NCBI RefSeq assembly: GCF_000350225.1
Contig: NW_005179100.1
Location: 96,847-160,846 of the forward strand
Source of the DNA: Chondrus crispus
Lineage: Eukaryota > Rhodophyta > Florideophyceae > Gigartinales > Gigartinaceae
Length of the DNA: 64,000 nucleotides
Direction of reading: 5' to 3'
How positions within the stretch are numbered: the stretch's first letter is position 1; every line of letters starts with the position of its first letter. Both the position numbers and the translations under genes were made by a program. Of the stretch, positions 42,355-51,202 are shown one piece after another. The notes beneath the pieces are model-generated. The model saw only the letters and a list, made by a program, of their open reading frames with translations. It made no database searches and was not told the DNA's origin.

Positions 42355-44255
42355 CTTACGTGAAGAGAATCAAGAACTACCTCGCCGATGCGCTGAGTGG
42401 TATCCCATCTACGGGGGGTACGACTGTCCCGATCGACGAAGAAATTCCTTGCTACTCCGTCATGAATTTCGACGATGAGCCTCAGCATCAAGAGGAGACC
42501 TACGACACCACCGACGTCGAAATTTCCGTTGGCTGTTACGCGCTGGACCCCCCGGCCTCTATGGCCGCGATAACCCACGAAGACTTCTCTCGTGAACAGC
42601 ACTCCGATCCATTTTGTAAGGAGATGACTTCCCGTCTTGAGAAGGGGGAGGGCTTCGCTGAATTACGCCGGTCCCGATTCTTCGTGAATCAGGAAGGGCT
42701 GGTCTGCCGGAAAGCCCACCTCGACGGTGTGGAACAGATCGTAGTACCAACAACCCTCCGGGAAATGTTGTTGTACTTGTCGCATTATCCCGCCACCTCC
42801 GGCCATCCGGGAGGGAGGTGACTGTTGTATACGCTAAGACAGCGGTTTTATTGGCCAAGCACGTCGGTGGACTCCTACCCGACCGTAAAGATGTGTCCCG
42901 ACTGCGCGAAGGCACGCATCAAACTGCGAAAGCACAACTCTGAGTTGAAGACATTTCCTCCGTCAGGGCCTCTGGAGTACATCGCCATCGATATTCTCGG
43001 CGAGCTTCCCCGAACACCAAGAGGAAACCGTTACCTCTTGGTGATGACGGACAGATACTCCAAGCTGACCAGGACGGTCCCGCTCAAGAGGATTACCGCT
43101 GAAACGGTTGCTCAAGCGTTCATTTCCCACTGGGTGTTCATATACGGCGCCCCAGTGAAACTTCTCTCCGATAACGGAGGACAATTCACCTCGAGGTTTT
43201 TCCTCGCCGTGTGCAAGATAATCTCAATTGAGAGCGTGTTTACCACGGCATATCACCCCCAAACGAATGGGCAGGTGGAAAGATTCAACCGGACGTTTGT
43301 ATCCACCCTCCGGCATTACATCGCCGATAATCAACGTGACTGGGATCAGTACACGGACGCGCTGACTTACGGCTTTAATTTCACTGCGAACAGGATGATC
43401 GGTATGCGACCGTTCGACCTGGTATTATCCCGGACCCCGAGTCCGTTATCCCTGCAACAAACGCCGCTGTTAGAGCCATCCGCCTCAAGGGCGCTGTTCA
43501 AGATCCGCTACCTAGCGTGGCTCCGCGCCCTGATGTCGACGGCCAGCCGCAACTTGCTGGCCGGACAGGAGCGGTATAAGAACGATTTCGATAATCGGAT
43601 ACGCCACCCCACCCCGGACTATCGGGTGGGGGATCAAGTACTCGTGAACCGCGAGGCCTCGCTACGGTCCGAGGAGAAAACGGACAAGGACCGGGTTAAT
43701 AACAAGCTCGCACCGCGGACCGAGGGACCCTTCCCTGTCGTACAGGTGGACGACCACACCGTGACCACCTTACGTGGGACGGGACTTCAGGACCGGCTCT
43801 CTCGCGACCGGGTCGTCAGGTCTCTTCCGTTGCGCAGCAACGTGGAGGATCCACCGCCGGCACAGGGGGCGTTAGACGGGGAAGATGAAAACCTCCCCGA
43901 CACGACCCTTCCAGAAGGGACCCCCGCTACACCGGTGCTCGCAATGCCGCGCACGCCGGGTCTGAAGGACGCCGTCATCGGCGGGGGAACCCAGGACGCC
44001 CGCTCGCCTCTCTCTGGGTTCCGCTCACAAATCGGGGCGAACCGCCCCGAAACAGCGGACCACCCCCCGCTGTCGGACGCAAGGCCGCCAACGAAGGACA
44101 CGCGTCCCGTTTCGCGCCTGCGAACGACGAGGGAGCCGCACGAGCCAACAGTGGACCCTACGGATCCACCCGCGCCCCGCCGCGTCATGCCCTCCGCCCC
44201 CTGGCGATCGACCCCACTCACCGCGCATATGCGCGTGCCGCACCAGGCGAGATGA
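42355..44255 (+). pseudogene. Integrase part of pol, element 1
   Basis: After the frame change, the linker (VKRIKNYLADALSG) leads to the HHCC zinc domain (LSHYPATSGHPGG ... CPDCAKAR). The region is split by a TGA at 42819-42821 that sits where element 2 has Arg, consistent with CGA-to-TGA. The DDE core is clear: IDILGELP, LLSDNGGQFTSRFF, TAYHPQTNGQVERFNRT. A TGA at 44253-44255 inside a 50-bp palindrome ends the frame before the chromodomain, which follows in the same frame. Confidence 0.92.
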
Positions 44256-44282
44256 ATATTCATCTCGCCTGGTGCGGCACGC
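44233..44282. repeat. Perfect 50-bp palindrome at the integrase/chromodomain junction
   Basis: The 25-base left arm is exactly reverse-complementary to the right arm with no spacer, centred on AAT|ATT. It contains the TGA that ends the integrase frame. Confidence 0.97.
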
Positions 44283-44387
44283 CTGGACGCGAAGTGCACG
44301 TTCCGACTGGACGCGTTTCGCGTACCACCACCCGTACCCTCGGAACAGACCTTACCCCCTGCTCCCTCTGCGGGAGACCCCACCGAC

Positions 44388-44528
44388 GCCTACGTCGTGC
44401 AATCGCTAACCGGGCACGGACCGGGAGAGAACGGGCTCCCCCTGTTTCGCGTACGTTGGTACGGGTACAGCGACGCCGAGTCGACCTGGGAGCCGGCCCG
44501 TCATATCGACTACAACACGGTCGCGTGA
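44388..44528 (+). pseudogene. Chromodomain of element 1 integrase
   Basis: In the same frame as the integrase but past its TGA, the sequence reads AYVVQSLTGHG, FRVRWYGYSDAESTWEPARH and ends at TGA 44526-44528. The Y/V-x-V, W-x-G/Y and TWEP signatures are those of a chromodomain. Chromoviruses use it to direct integration to marked chromatin. Confidence 0.9.
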
Positions 44529-45011
44529 TACTGCCGGAAAAGGCGGATACCAACCCCCGATTGCGCACTATGTGCTCATCCCGACAGCGTCGGACTCGGG
44601 AATTAAGCGGGTTGGAGCGCGGCTCTGTACTCTCCTGATGAGGTACGAGGGCCAACTGTACGGCCACATGGAAACGTGCCCGCGTCGGCTCGAACCGCCT
44701 CTGGGCCACCCCCCAGCCACCCACGGCCGCCCACCTGTTACATTTGATTTTTCGAGTTTTTGAATTTTGTTTGAAATGGGTTTATTTTCGCTAATTTTCG
44801 GGAAGTTCCCCTGCCGGACGAGGACACACCACCAACCCGTCCCTTCGGTTTTTGTTGGCAGTGTCTCCTCCCCAGCCGTACAGCGGGTACTTACCCTCCC
44901 CCCGCTCGGGGACGGCAACCGCCCGCGCCCCGGCGCGAACGACCCTGTGGCCCCCCCTCGACGACAATGGGGGGGATGCGCGTCTCCGCCACGCCCTGCA
45001 GGTAACGGGTC
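44529..45011. other. Element 1 region after pol
   Basis: It holds the pol 3' untranslated region; no supported coding sequence is seen. A short AT-rich run (44740-44800) could contain the polyadenylation area. Confidence 0.4.
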
Positions 45012-45673
45012 TGTGGCATAACGGCGGTTCGTGATTAGATTTAGATCAGATCAATACGAACCACACACGCGCACACGTGTGCCCCCACGTGTACGGGCGA
45101 CCCGCAACCACACGCGTACACGTGTAGGACGGGCGCACCACCACACGCACAGTACGCGTCTCACACGTGTGCTGTCAGCCCCGACGGCTGACAGCATTAC
45201 AGCGCGGAACGACCCGCGCTACAGTACGTTACTACAGCATATCGGTACTGTAGTGTTATGATAGAGGCATTGGATATATTAAATACGAGCGAGACCGGCG
45301 GCGGAGTAGGTGGACAAGCACGGACTTGTCCATGACCTACCGCCTAGGTCCGTCTTCCGGCTTAACTAACACGCGCGATCCGCCTTCGCGCGCGTTAACC
45401 GGGACAAAGCGGGTAGGGGACAGCCGCGTACGCGAGCGAGCCTAGATCCGCCCCCGCCCGTCAGCGCTGGTACATTACCCAGCGCTGCTCCGGGGCGTCG
45501 AGGCGTAGATCGGCCCGCGCGTACGCTCGTCCCCGACAGTCCCGCTCTACCACGCTACCACGGCCCGCTTCCCTGTCTCGTTAGCTGTGTGTTCTCCCCG
45601 TCTTCTCGCCCCCGTACAGGGTCTACGCCGAGCTAAGTATACACCCCTCTCCGTTGGGGGGGGTTATACTACA
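45012..45673 (+). mobile_element. Solo LTR (662 bp) nested after pol in element 1
   Basis: It begins TGTGGCATAA and ends TTATACTACA. The flanks GGGTC (45007-45011) and GAGTC (45674-45678) match at four of five bases, consistent with a mutated duplication. It aligns over its length with the LTR at 52,678-53,346 in reverse orientation, for example the shared GGACAAGCACGGACTTGTC and CCCGCTCTACCACGCTACC. Confidence 0.85.
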
Positions 45674-46339
45674 GAGTCCACCCCGCTTCAATGGGGACGA
45701 GCCCGCGACCCCCCTCACGACGGAGCCGCCCCCTTCCGCGGCGCGGAGGACTCCCCGCGACGCCCGGCAAGGTGCCACATCCCGCTCTCTCGCGGTCCAC
45801 CACCACTTCGCAGGGAGAAATTCCTCGCGTCGAGATGAGCTCCTGCCAGCGTCGGGCGGAATCACCGCCCCCCCCCCGCCCTAACGCCCAAGACTTGCTC
45901 CTCCACGGAAAAAGGCGTACATCCCGCCCGTAGCGTGGATGGCCTCTCTCCCCCCATANNNNNNNNNNNNNNNNNNNNNNNNNNNNNNNNNNNNNNCGCA
46001 CAACCGGGGAATTGTCACCCTCGGCTGGCTGAAAGGGGGACACCGCGCCCTCCCTCTTCCGCTCGACGGGCGGTGGTACCGCCCACGACCTCCGCGACTC
46101 CCCCAACGGCGCGCCAACGGCCGACGATCCGCCTTCGGGGGTCGCCGTGTCGTTGTTCCGCGCTTCGTCGCGTCCCCTCATCGTCCAACTCGATCCCTGA
46201 CGGACCAACCCCTTGTCTACAGAATCAGGGAATCTACAGCCGACCTCCGTGTCGTCCAACCCCTCCCCAGCGTAGGCCGGAACTACCCCTCGGACCGCAC
46301 GCGGACCCACCGATACGGCTCGCGGAACAACCTACAGAG
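45674..46339. other. Element 1 3' region around the assembly gap
   Basis: GC-rich sequence is open in several frames on both strands, which at this composition is not evidence of coding. No domain is seen. It contains the assembly gap. Confidence 0.4.
45959..45996. other. Assembly gap (38 N)
   Basis: A run of 38 N. Frames drawn across it are meaningless, and the true size is unknown. Confidence 0.99.
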
Positions 46340-46585
46340 TCAGGGGTCCCTACGACCTTCGCGTCGCTTACTCCCTCGGACTATCCGAGAACGGGTCCCC
46401 ATCCAGCGATGACGCTGACGGACACTTTACCACAGCAGTGAGCTGTGACTTCTACTACCGACCCCGCGTCGTTTATTTCCTCAGACTATCCGAGAACTGC
46501 TCCCTGTCCAGCGAGGGCGCTGACGGGCAATCTTCCACAGCAGCGAGCTGTGACGTCAACCTCCGACCTCGCGTCGGCTGACCCT
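46340..46585. repeat. 105-bp tandem repeat between pol and the antisense genes
   Basis: ACTATCCGAGAAC at 46380 recurs 105 bases later, as do CACAGCAG and GAGCTGTGAC. About 2.3 diverged copies can be read. It sits where the sense pol transcript and the antisense transcript would converge. Confidence 0.85.
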
Positions 46586-46640
46586 CGCCCTCGGCGAGCC
46601 ACCATCCCCTCGGCTTACCTGTCGAGGGGATCATCCGATC

Positions 46641-46943
46641 TTACGGGTCGCTTTCCTCCCGGTAGTCCGCGAGGTCTTCCTCGCGAACCGCCTCCACCTC
46701 CTCAACCTGCGGCGGTTCTGCGGAACCCCCCTCCGCGGGCCCGGGCCCCACCGAGGCGGGCACCGTCCAAGTCATCGTGGCCCCCGCGTCCCCTACCGGC
46801 GACGAGGGCGCCACGCACACGACCACCTCGGACGTCTCCCCGGCCACCTCGCGAGTCCCCGCCGCCTCCTCCGCGATCAGACGATACAACTGAGCTCGCC
46901 ACGGCGGGTTATTCAACCACCTACGCAGCTCCGCGTCCGTCAT
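46641..46943 (-). CDS. Small antisense ORF of element 1, coupled by ATGA overlap
   Basis: A 100-residue frame starts at an ATG at 46943 that overlaps the stop of the larger antisense ORF by four bases (ATGA), an arrangement that allows reinitiation. The product begins MTDAELRRWLNNPPWRAQLY, then is acidic and Ala/Val/Glu-rich. It resembles no family I know. It could instead be the decayed C-terminal extension of the larger ORF. Confidence 0.4.
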   Translation of the reverse strand: MTDAELRRWLNNPPWRAQLYRLIAEEAAGTREVAGETSEVVVCVAPSSPVGDAGATMTWTVPASVGPGPAEGGSAEPPQVEEVEAVREEDLADYREESDP

Positions 46944-48262
46944 TGTCGTGGAAGCGCGTCCCGCACCCCCTCCTGGGGATGACCATCCGACTCTCCACCC
47001 CCGGACAATTCGACGTCCGCCGGATTGGGGACGTCGCCCTCGACCGGTGCGCGCGCCTTGGTAGACCCCTGGTCACGATCACCGGCGGGTCCCTTCCCGA
47101 ATCCAGCCCCGCGTCGCCGGACGCGCCGACCTTCGCGTCCCCGTTCCGCGACACGGGCTCCTCCGGGACGTCCCCCTCCGCCGCCACCTTCGGCGATCCC
47201 TTCCCCTCCCCTTAGAAATTCCGGTTGGTCCAGGCGGAGCGTTCCGCTCTCGAGTCGGACCCAGTTTCCACGGTTCGGGAGCCCCGCGTCATGCTGCTTC
47301 CCTGGGGAATAGTGCGTGCTCCGGGGGTTGTCAAAATGATGGCCTTGAGCGTACCGGACGCGAGGCCAGTCGATGGCCCCGTGGAGATTCAGAAGGACCT
47401 GTAACCGCCGCTGGGCTTCCGCGCTGCCTAATACGCGCGTCAAGTTCAGCCGGCGTAGCCACTCCACGACCATGGTCGGAAGGATAAACAACCGCCCCTC
47501 GTGAGCGCACCTCAGGAACCGCCCCGCAACGATGGCGAGCCACTCGCTGAGGAAGACCATCCAGCGGGCGGACTGTGGGTCCTCCGTTAAGATCAGCCCG
47601 AAGTACACCACGCAGGGCGGGATTTCCGCGATGAAGTCCGCAGGGACTTCATACTGCGCAAACCATGCGGGGATCACCGGATACCGCGTGCTTAAGACCG
47701 TCCTCCCGAATGTCGTTACCTCCATCCATTCGTAGGCGACGAAGACCCCTGTACGATTGCGCATCCGCCGCTCAAACTTGAGCTTGGTGTGCATCGCAGG
47801 GTCGCGCCCCCGATTCGCAGATCGGGTAAAATTCTCCGGCAGTAGAGGACGGTCCCAGGCCATCAGGGCCTCGGAGTGCTCCTCCTCGCGGATACGGAGA
47901 GTATCGAGAATGCGCCTCAAGTTCGCAACGTACCCTCGGTCGCCGTCCGCCCGGTAGGCCCAGGTGTCTAGATCCCAAGCCCGAGGGACAAGCCGGCTGC
48001 TCGGTGTCCGGCGTATGCGTTGCCGAATTAATTCCACGAAGGCCACTCGGGTCTCCGTGCCCACCCGTCTGGATTCTGGACGTAGCAAAGCCGGCTCCAC
48101 TACCAGGCGACGCGTGAAGTCGCGGGAGCTCACGTCCGCCACGCTCAAACCCCCGGGGAGTTCCCCCGTCGTCGTCGCGTATGCGCGGATCAACTCCGCG
48201 TCGCGTAGGCCCTCCGGCGCCGTGAAGGGCGCTCGTTCGAACAGCAACGCATCGTCGTACAA
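46940..48262 (-). CDS. Antisense accessory ORF of element 1
   Basis: A 440-codon frame lies on the strand opposite to gag-pol, between the chromodomain and the 3' LTR. The first codon here is TTG and the frame is open further upstream, so the start is uncertain. The N-terminal 300 residues read as folded protein: DLDTWAYRADGDRGYV, RTGVFVAYEWMEVTTFG, ARWMVFLSEWLAIVAGRFLR and LLNLHGAIDWPRVRY. The C-terminal 130 are Gly/Arg-rich. Element 2 carries a diverged relative in the same place and orientation. No known retroelement protein (gag, pol, env, RNase H) is recognised. It may modify element expression or host targeting; the function is unknown. Antisense ORFs at this place are described in some plant Gypsy elements. 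Confidence 0.6.
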   Translation of the reverse strand: MYDDALLFERAPFTAPEGLRDAELIRAYATTTGELPGGLSVADVSSRDFTRRLVVEPALLRPESRRVGTETRVAFVELIRQRIRRTPSSRLVPRAWDLDTWAYRADGDRGYVANLRRILDTLRIREEEHSEALMAWDRPLLPENFTRSANRGRDPAMHTKLKFERRMRNRTGVFVAYEWMEVTTFGRTVLSTRYPVIPAWFAQYEVPADFIAEIPPCVVYFGLILTEDPQSARWMVFLSEWLAIVAGRFLRCAHEGRLFILPTMVVEWLRRLNLTRVLGSAEAQRRLQVLLNLHGAIDWPRVRYAQGHHFDNPRSTHYSPGKQHDAGLPNRGNWVRLESGTLRLDQPEFLRGGEGIAEGGGGGGRPGGARVAERGREGRRVRRRGAGFGKGPAGDRDQGSTKARAPVEGDVPNPADVELSGGGESDGHPQEGVRDALPRQ

Positions 48263-48273
48263 GTTCCGCCCCG

Positions 48274-48325
48274 AGAGCTCTCGCGTGCTCGGCCACGTCG
48301 ACGTGGCTGAGCCCGCGAGAGCTCT
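48274..48325. repeat. 52-bp near-perfect palindrome at the antisense ORF start
   Basis: The 26-base arms differ at two positions and are centred on GTC|GAC. It lies within the 5' end of the antisense ORF, where its transcript would form a strong hairpin. Confidence 0.9.
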
Positions 48326-48610
48326 GGCGGGATCCCGCCATGGTACGCGCTCACCCCCCCGAAGGGGTATATCTGCGCCTGCAGATCGGTGCCGCCGCGG
48401 GGTCGCGCTCGCTGTGCTGTCGCCGCTGTGCTGCCGCTCGTCGTGATGTCGCCGCCCTCGCTGTACACCCTCTCCTGGCGCCGGGGATCTCCACGCCGCA
48501 GCCGCTCCCTAAAAGAGCCGCGCACGTTACGCGGGGTACCGAGGGAACGGTTCAAGAAACGACAGTACACTGCCCGTCGCCAGTAGGGTTCGCGGGGACG
48601 CTCTAGTTCA

Positions 48611-48621
48611 AGGGGGGGCTA
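48611..48621 (+). other. Polypurine tract of element 1
   Basis: AGGGGGGGCTA directly precedes the right LTR, the expected site for priming plus-strand synthesis. Confidence 0.7.
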
Positions 48622-49280
48622 TGTAGTGCACTGGAACGGCTCTTTTGTTCCGGGACACCTGTCCCCCCTGCAGGACACCTGTCCACGTGAATTCAACCCC
48701 GACCAGAGTAACGCCGCCTCCACGGGCACACGTGTACCAACTGCGATGTGTACCCGGGGCCCTCTGCCCCTGTGTCCAGGTGCCACTCCCCACGTGTAAT
48801 GGTTGTCATACCTCCCCCCGAGGACTTTCTCTGGCCATCGCCGCCGTCGTTCAATTCAGTATTTTTAGTTTAATTAATTATAGCTCCGACGTCGGCGAGT
48901 ATATAGCCGACGTCCGACCCTAAGTAAAACCTCACGAAGCTTTGAGTCTACAACTCGGGTTTCTGGAACGGAGTGGCAGCCTCGCGTCGGTCCCCGTCCT
49001 ACGACGGTACCCTGCGAGCCATCTGCGTCCCGATTTCCACCTATCTCTACCGCGCGCGTCGTCCCGCTACACCGGACTCTCCGCGAAACAGCTGTCCCTA
49101 CCGCTCCGCCCCTCCTGGGCTCTGTTTTCCCACTTTTTCCCTTACTTTCCCTACTGCGTTAGACGCCCGGACCCCGTGCCGGTTACCCCAAGGGTGGTCT
49201 CCCGAATCATCCCCCGCGCCCCCGAACGCGCGGTGCTCTGATTGAGGGGGATTCCCAATCCTCCCCCTCAGTGCACGACA
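48622..49280 (+). repeat. 3' LTR of element 1
   Basis: 659 bp, the partner of 36247-36906 with about nine substitutions and one indel by eye. AATAG (49281-49285) follows. Confidence 0.96.
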
Positions 49281-49285
49281 AATAG

Positions 49286-50171
49286 CTGCGTAGGGAAGAA
49301 CTATGATGAGTTGATACCTGAGTTGGCGGCACGCACTCATATATATGAATCCCCGCGCGATGGTGAGGTGTTCATTGGTCTCAAAGAAGAACTGCAAAAA
49401 GAAAAGAGCAGTGATTACAATCACATCGCACATGAAAGCACAAGACAGAAGGCAATGTCGAATTCCCAGGGAAATGACGAAATTGTAGAGAAGGACATGA
49501 ATGAGATCAGCTTTAGGCCCGACCATCCGCATTGTGGTGCCACCCCCCGTCCAAAATTATTTGGCAGTGAAAGTGTAGACCATATCGAAGAAGACTCTCT
49601 ACTTCGTGTACCTCGCTCAATAGTTTTGATGATGTCAAAGGGTGGTGGGTTCCAGATATCTACTGCACTGAGTGCATCTGTTCAGCATGGTGAGGCAGAG
49701 ACCAGGTTTTTGGCATCATTTAAAACTTTTGTCTCTCCGATGCTGGCCGAATACAACTGGTGCTGCAATGCAGGAGCGATGGAAGGGCGGGTTTGGCCAC
49801 ATTCAGACTTTGTCAAGTGCGCCTGTGTTGTTTTGTCTAAGGACACGGACGTGACAATGATATTGGCTCTTGCAGAGACCATGCATGGAAGTGGAGTTGT
49901 TCATGTGTTAGGAGAAAGCGTTATTGAAATTGATGTGCTGCTGTATAATCTTTCTCTAAGTGGAGTCAATCAAAAAACATTGGCTACTGTCTACGCAATG
50001 GCTGGGTGCGACTTCACTCCCGGCACGTATGGGGTTGGACACAACCATTATTTGAACGCCTCAATAAGACATGGGAAGATTATTGAAAGCATCGAAGCCA
50101 CTACACCCTCTGAAGTGTTTCAAATGTTGACACTGCTCGCGTATCTAGAAAAAAGGGATATTGAAAAATGA
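49286..50171 (+). pseudogene. XPG/FEN1-like nuclease, central part after the retrotransposon
   Basis: The frame continues directly from the sequence before the chromovirus. Its landmarks follow the FEN1/XPG order: VQHGEAETRFLASF (like the EAEA helix), CVVLSKDTDVTMILAL (like the EDSD metal site) and YAMAGCDFTPGTYGVGH (like GSDYTxGIxGIG, the helix-two-turn-helix). The acidic residues of those three motifs are present. Live enzymes of this fold cut flap or branched DNA. The frame is lost at a TGA (50169-50171), and the next part reads in another frame. Assignment is by motif order and should be treated as good but not proven. Confidence 0.65.
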
Positions 50172-50852
50172 TTACTTTTTCGGAGCGAGATTCAATACGG
50201 GAACAATGGCGCTTGTTGTCCAGGCATGCCACAGATATTCGGAAGAGAACAAAAGTGATATTTTCAAGTGCACATGTCGTTGGATCCGAGGAGTGGAAAT
50301 TGGTTGTAAGGAGGCATATATTTGGCGGCGCAAAGTCCTTATCCGAACTGATTCCCGCCAAGGAACATATTAACCTCCAAGCTAGCCGTTCTAAATTCGT
50401 TGTGTTCAATTATTGGTCGCGAGCACATTGCGATGGCCTTTCCCCAAAAACAGTAAAAGGCTGTGACGAAAAGACTGGGTACTCGCTGTCGGGAATTATA
50501 GTTCTGGAACGAGAAGAGGATTTGAAGGCAATTGCGAAGGAGATGAGTGAGCTTGTGGCTAGATGTAGATGCAAGGGAAAGTGTTCGAACAAGCAATGAT
50601 CCTGTCAGAAGCGTGAAAGAAAGTGCATCGCTTGTGAGTGTGATTCACTCACTTGCCAGAACAAAGTTACAAACCTTTCTGTGGAGGGCAATGGTAATGA
50701 TTTATGGAATGAGCATGACTTGGAGGTGGAAGACAGTGCTTTCAATGCGGACGATGTTGAAGCTGTCTGTATGTCTGATTTGAAACATGCTTTAGACTTT
50801 ACTAAAAATGAAATGGAGGAACGAGAACAAATGATTTACCTACTGCATGGGT
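50168..50852 (+). pseudogene. C-terminal part of the nuclease locus with a CXC-like Cys-rich tail
   Basis: The second frame reads LIPAKEHINLQASRSKFVVF and a hydrophobic/Trp motif (NYWSRAHCDG), followed by CRCKGKCSNKQ and, past a TGA at 50597-50599 but in the same frame, CQKRERKCIACECDSLTCQN. Spacing of the cysteines (C-x-C, C, C, C-x2-C-x-C, C) resembles the tesmin/TSO1-like CXC domain that binds DNA in some transposon and host proteins. At the junction near 50,165 a third frame (FGARFNTGTMALVVQACHRY) also reads as protein, so two frame changes are likely. An acidic tail ends near 50,852. Confidence 0.5.
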
Positions 50853-51202
50853 AAGCTTTTCACGAAAACATGGGATAAGTGCGCTTGCGACGAACAGAGC
50901 TCTTTCTCCATTACTGTAAAAAGCTCTTTTACGTATTCATGAAGGTCGGTAGCATGTTGCACTCGTTTCTCAACTCAGCAGGAAATGCTTTCCGGAACGA
51001 AGGAAGTTTAAAAGATATTTCAGATGGATTGCTACATGCCTTGGCTGCCCAGTTCATGTACAGGAGCTCCACATCATTTGGTGGAGGGTATTTCACCAAG
51101 TACTCCCGGTTACGCCAGATAAAAATTCCCAAGTCTTGGAAACCGTTCTTCTGAGTGTGAGAGCGGTTGCAAAAATATCCTTCCTGATGTTTAAATGATA
51201 AG
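50853..51202. other. 3' side of the nuclease locus
   Basis: A short plus-strand frame (50879-51154, no ATG at its start) reads LKDISDGLLHALAAQFMYRS and might be a last piece of the locus. No assignment is possible. Confidence 0.25.

Larger units (their letters stand above)
36247..49280 (+). mobile_element. Ty3/Gypsy chromovirus, complete, 13,034 bp (element 1)
   Basis: The element has two LTRs (TG...CA), a 5-bp target duplication, gag, protease, reverse transcriptase, RNase H, integrase and chromodomain in that order, which is the Ty3/Gypsy chromovirus layout. It then has a long 3' region with antisense ORFs and a polypurine tract (AAGGGGGGG) beside the 3' LTR. Gag and pol carry several in-frame stops and one frameshift, so it cannot move by itself. 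Two solo LTRs (40095-40764 and 45012-45673) are nested in it. The LTRs differ at roughly ten positions by eye out of 660, so the insertion is fairly recent even though the coding part is broken. Confidence 0.97.

Noticed and set aside
45669-46310. ORFs running across the assembly gap
   Set aside because: They pass through 38 N and therefore carry no evidence.
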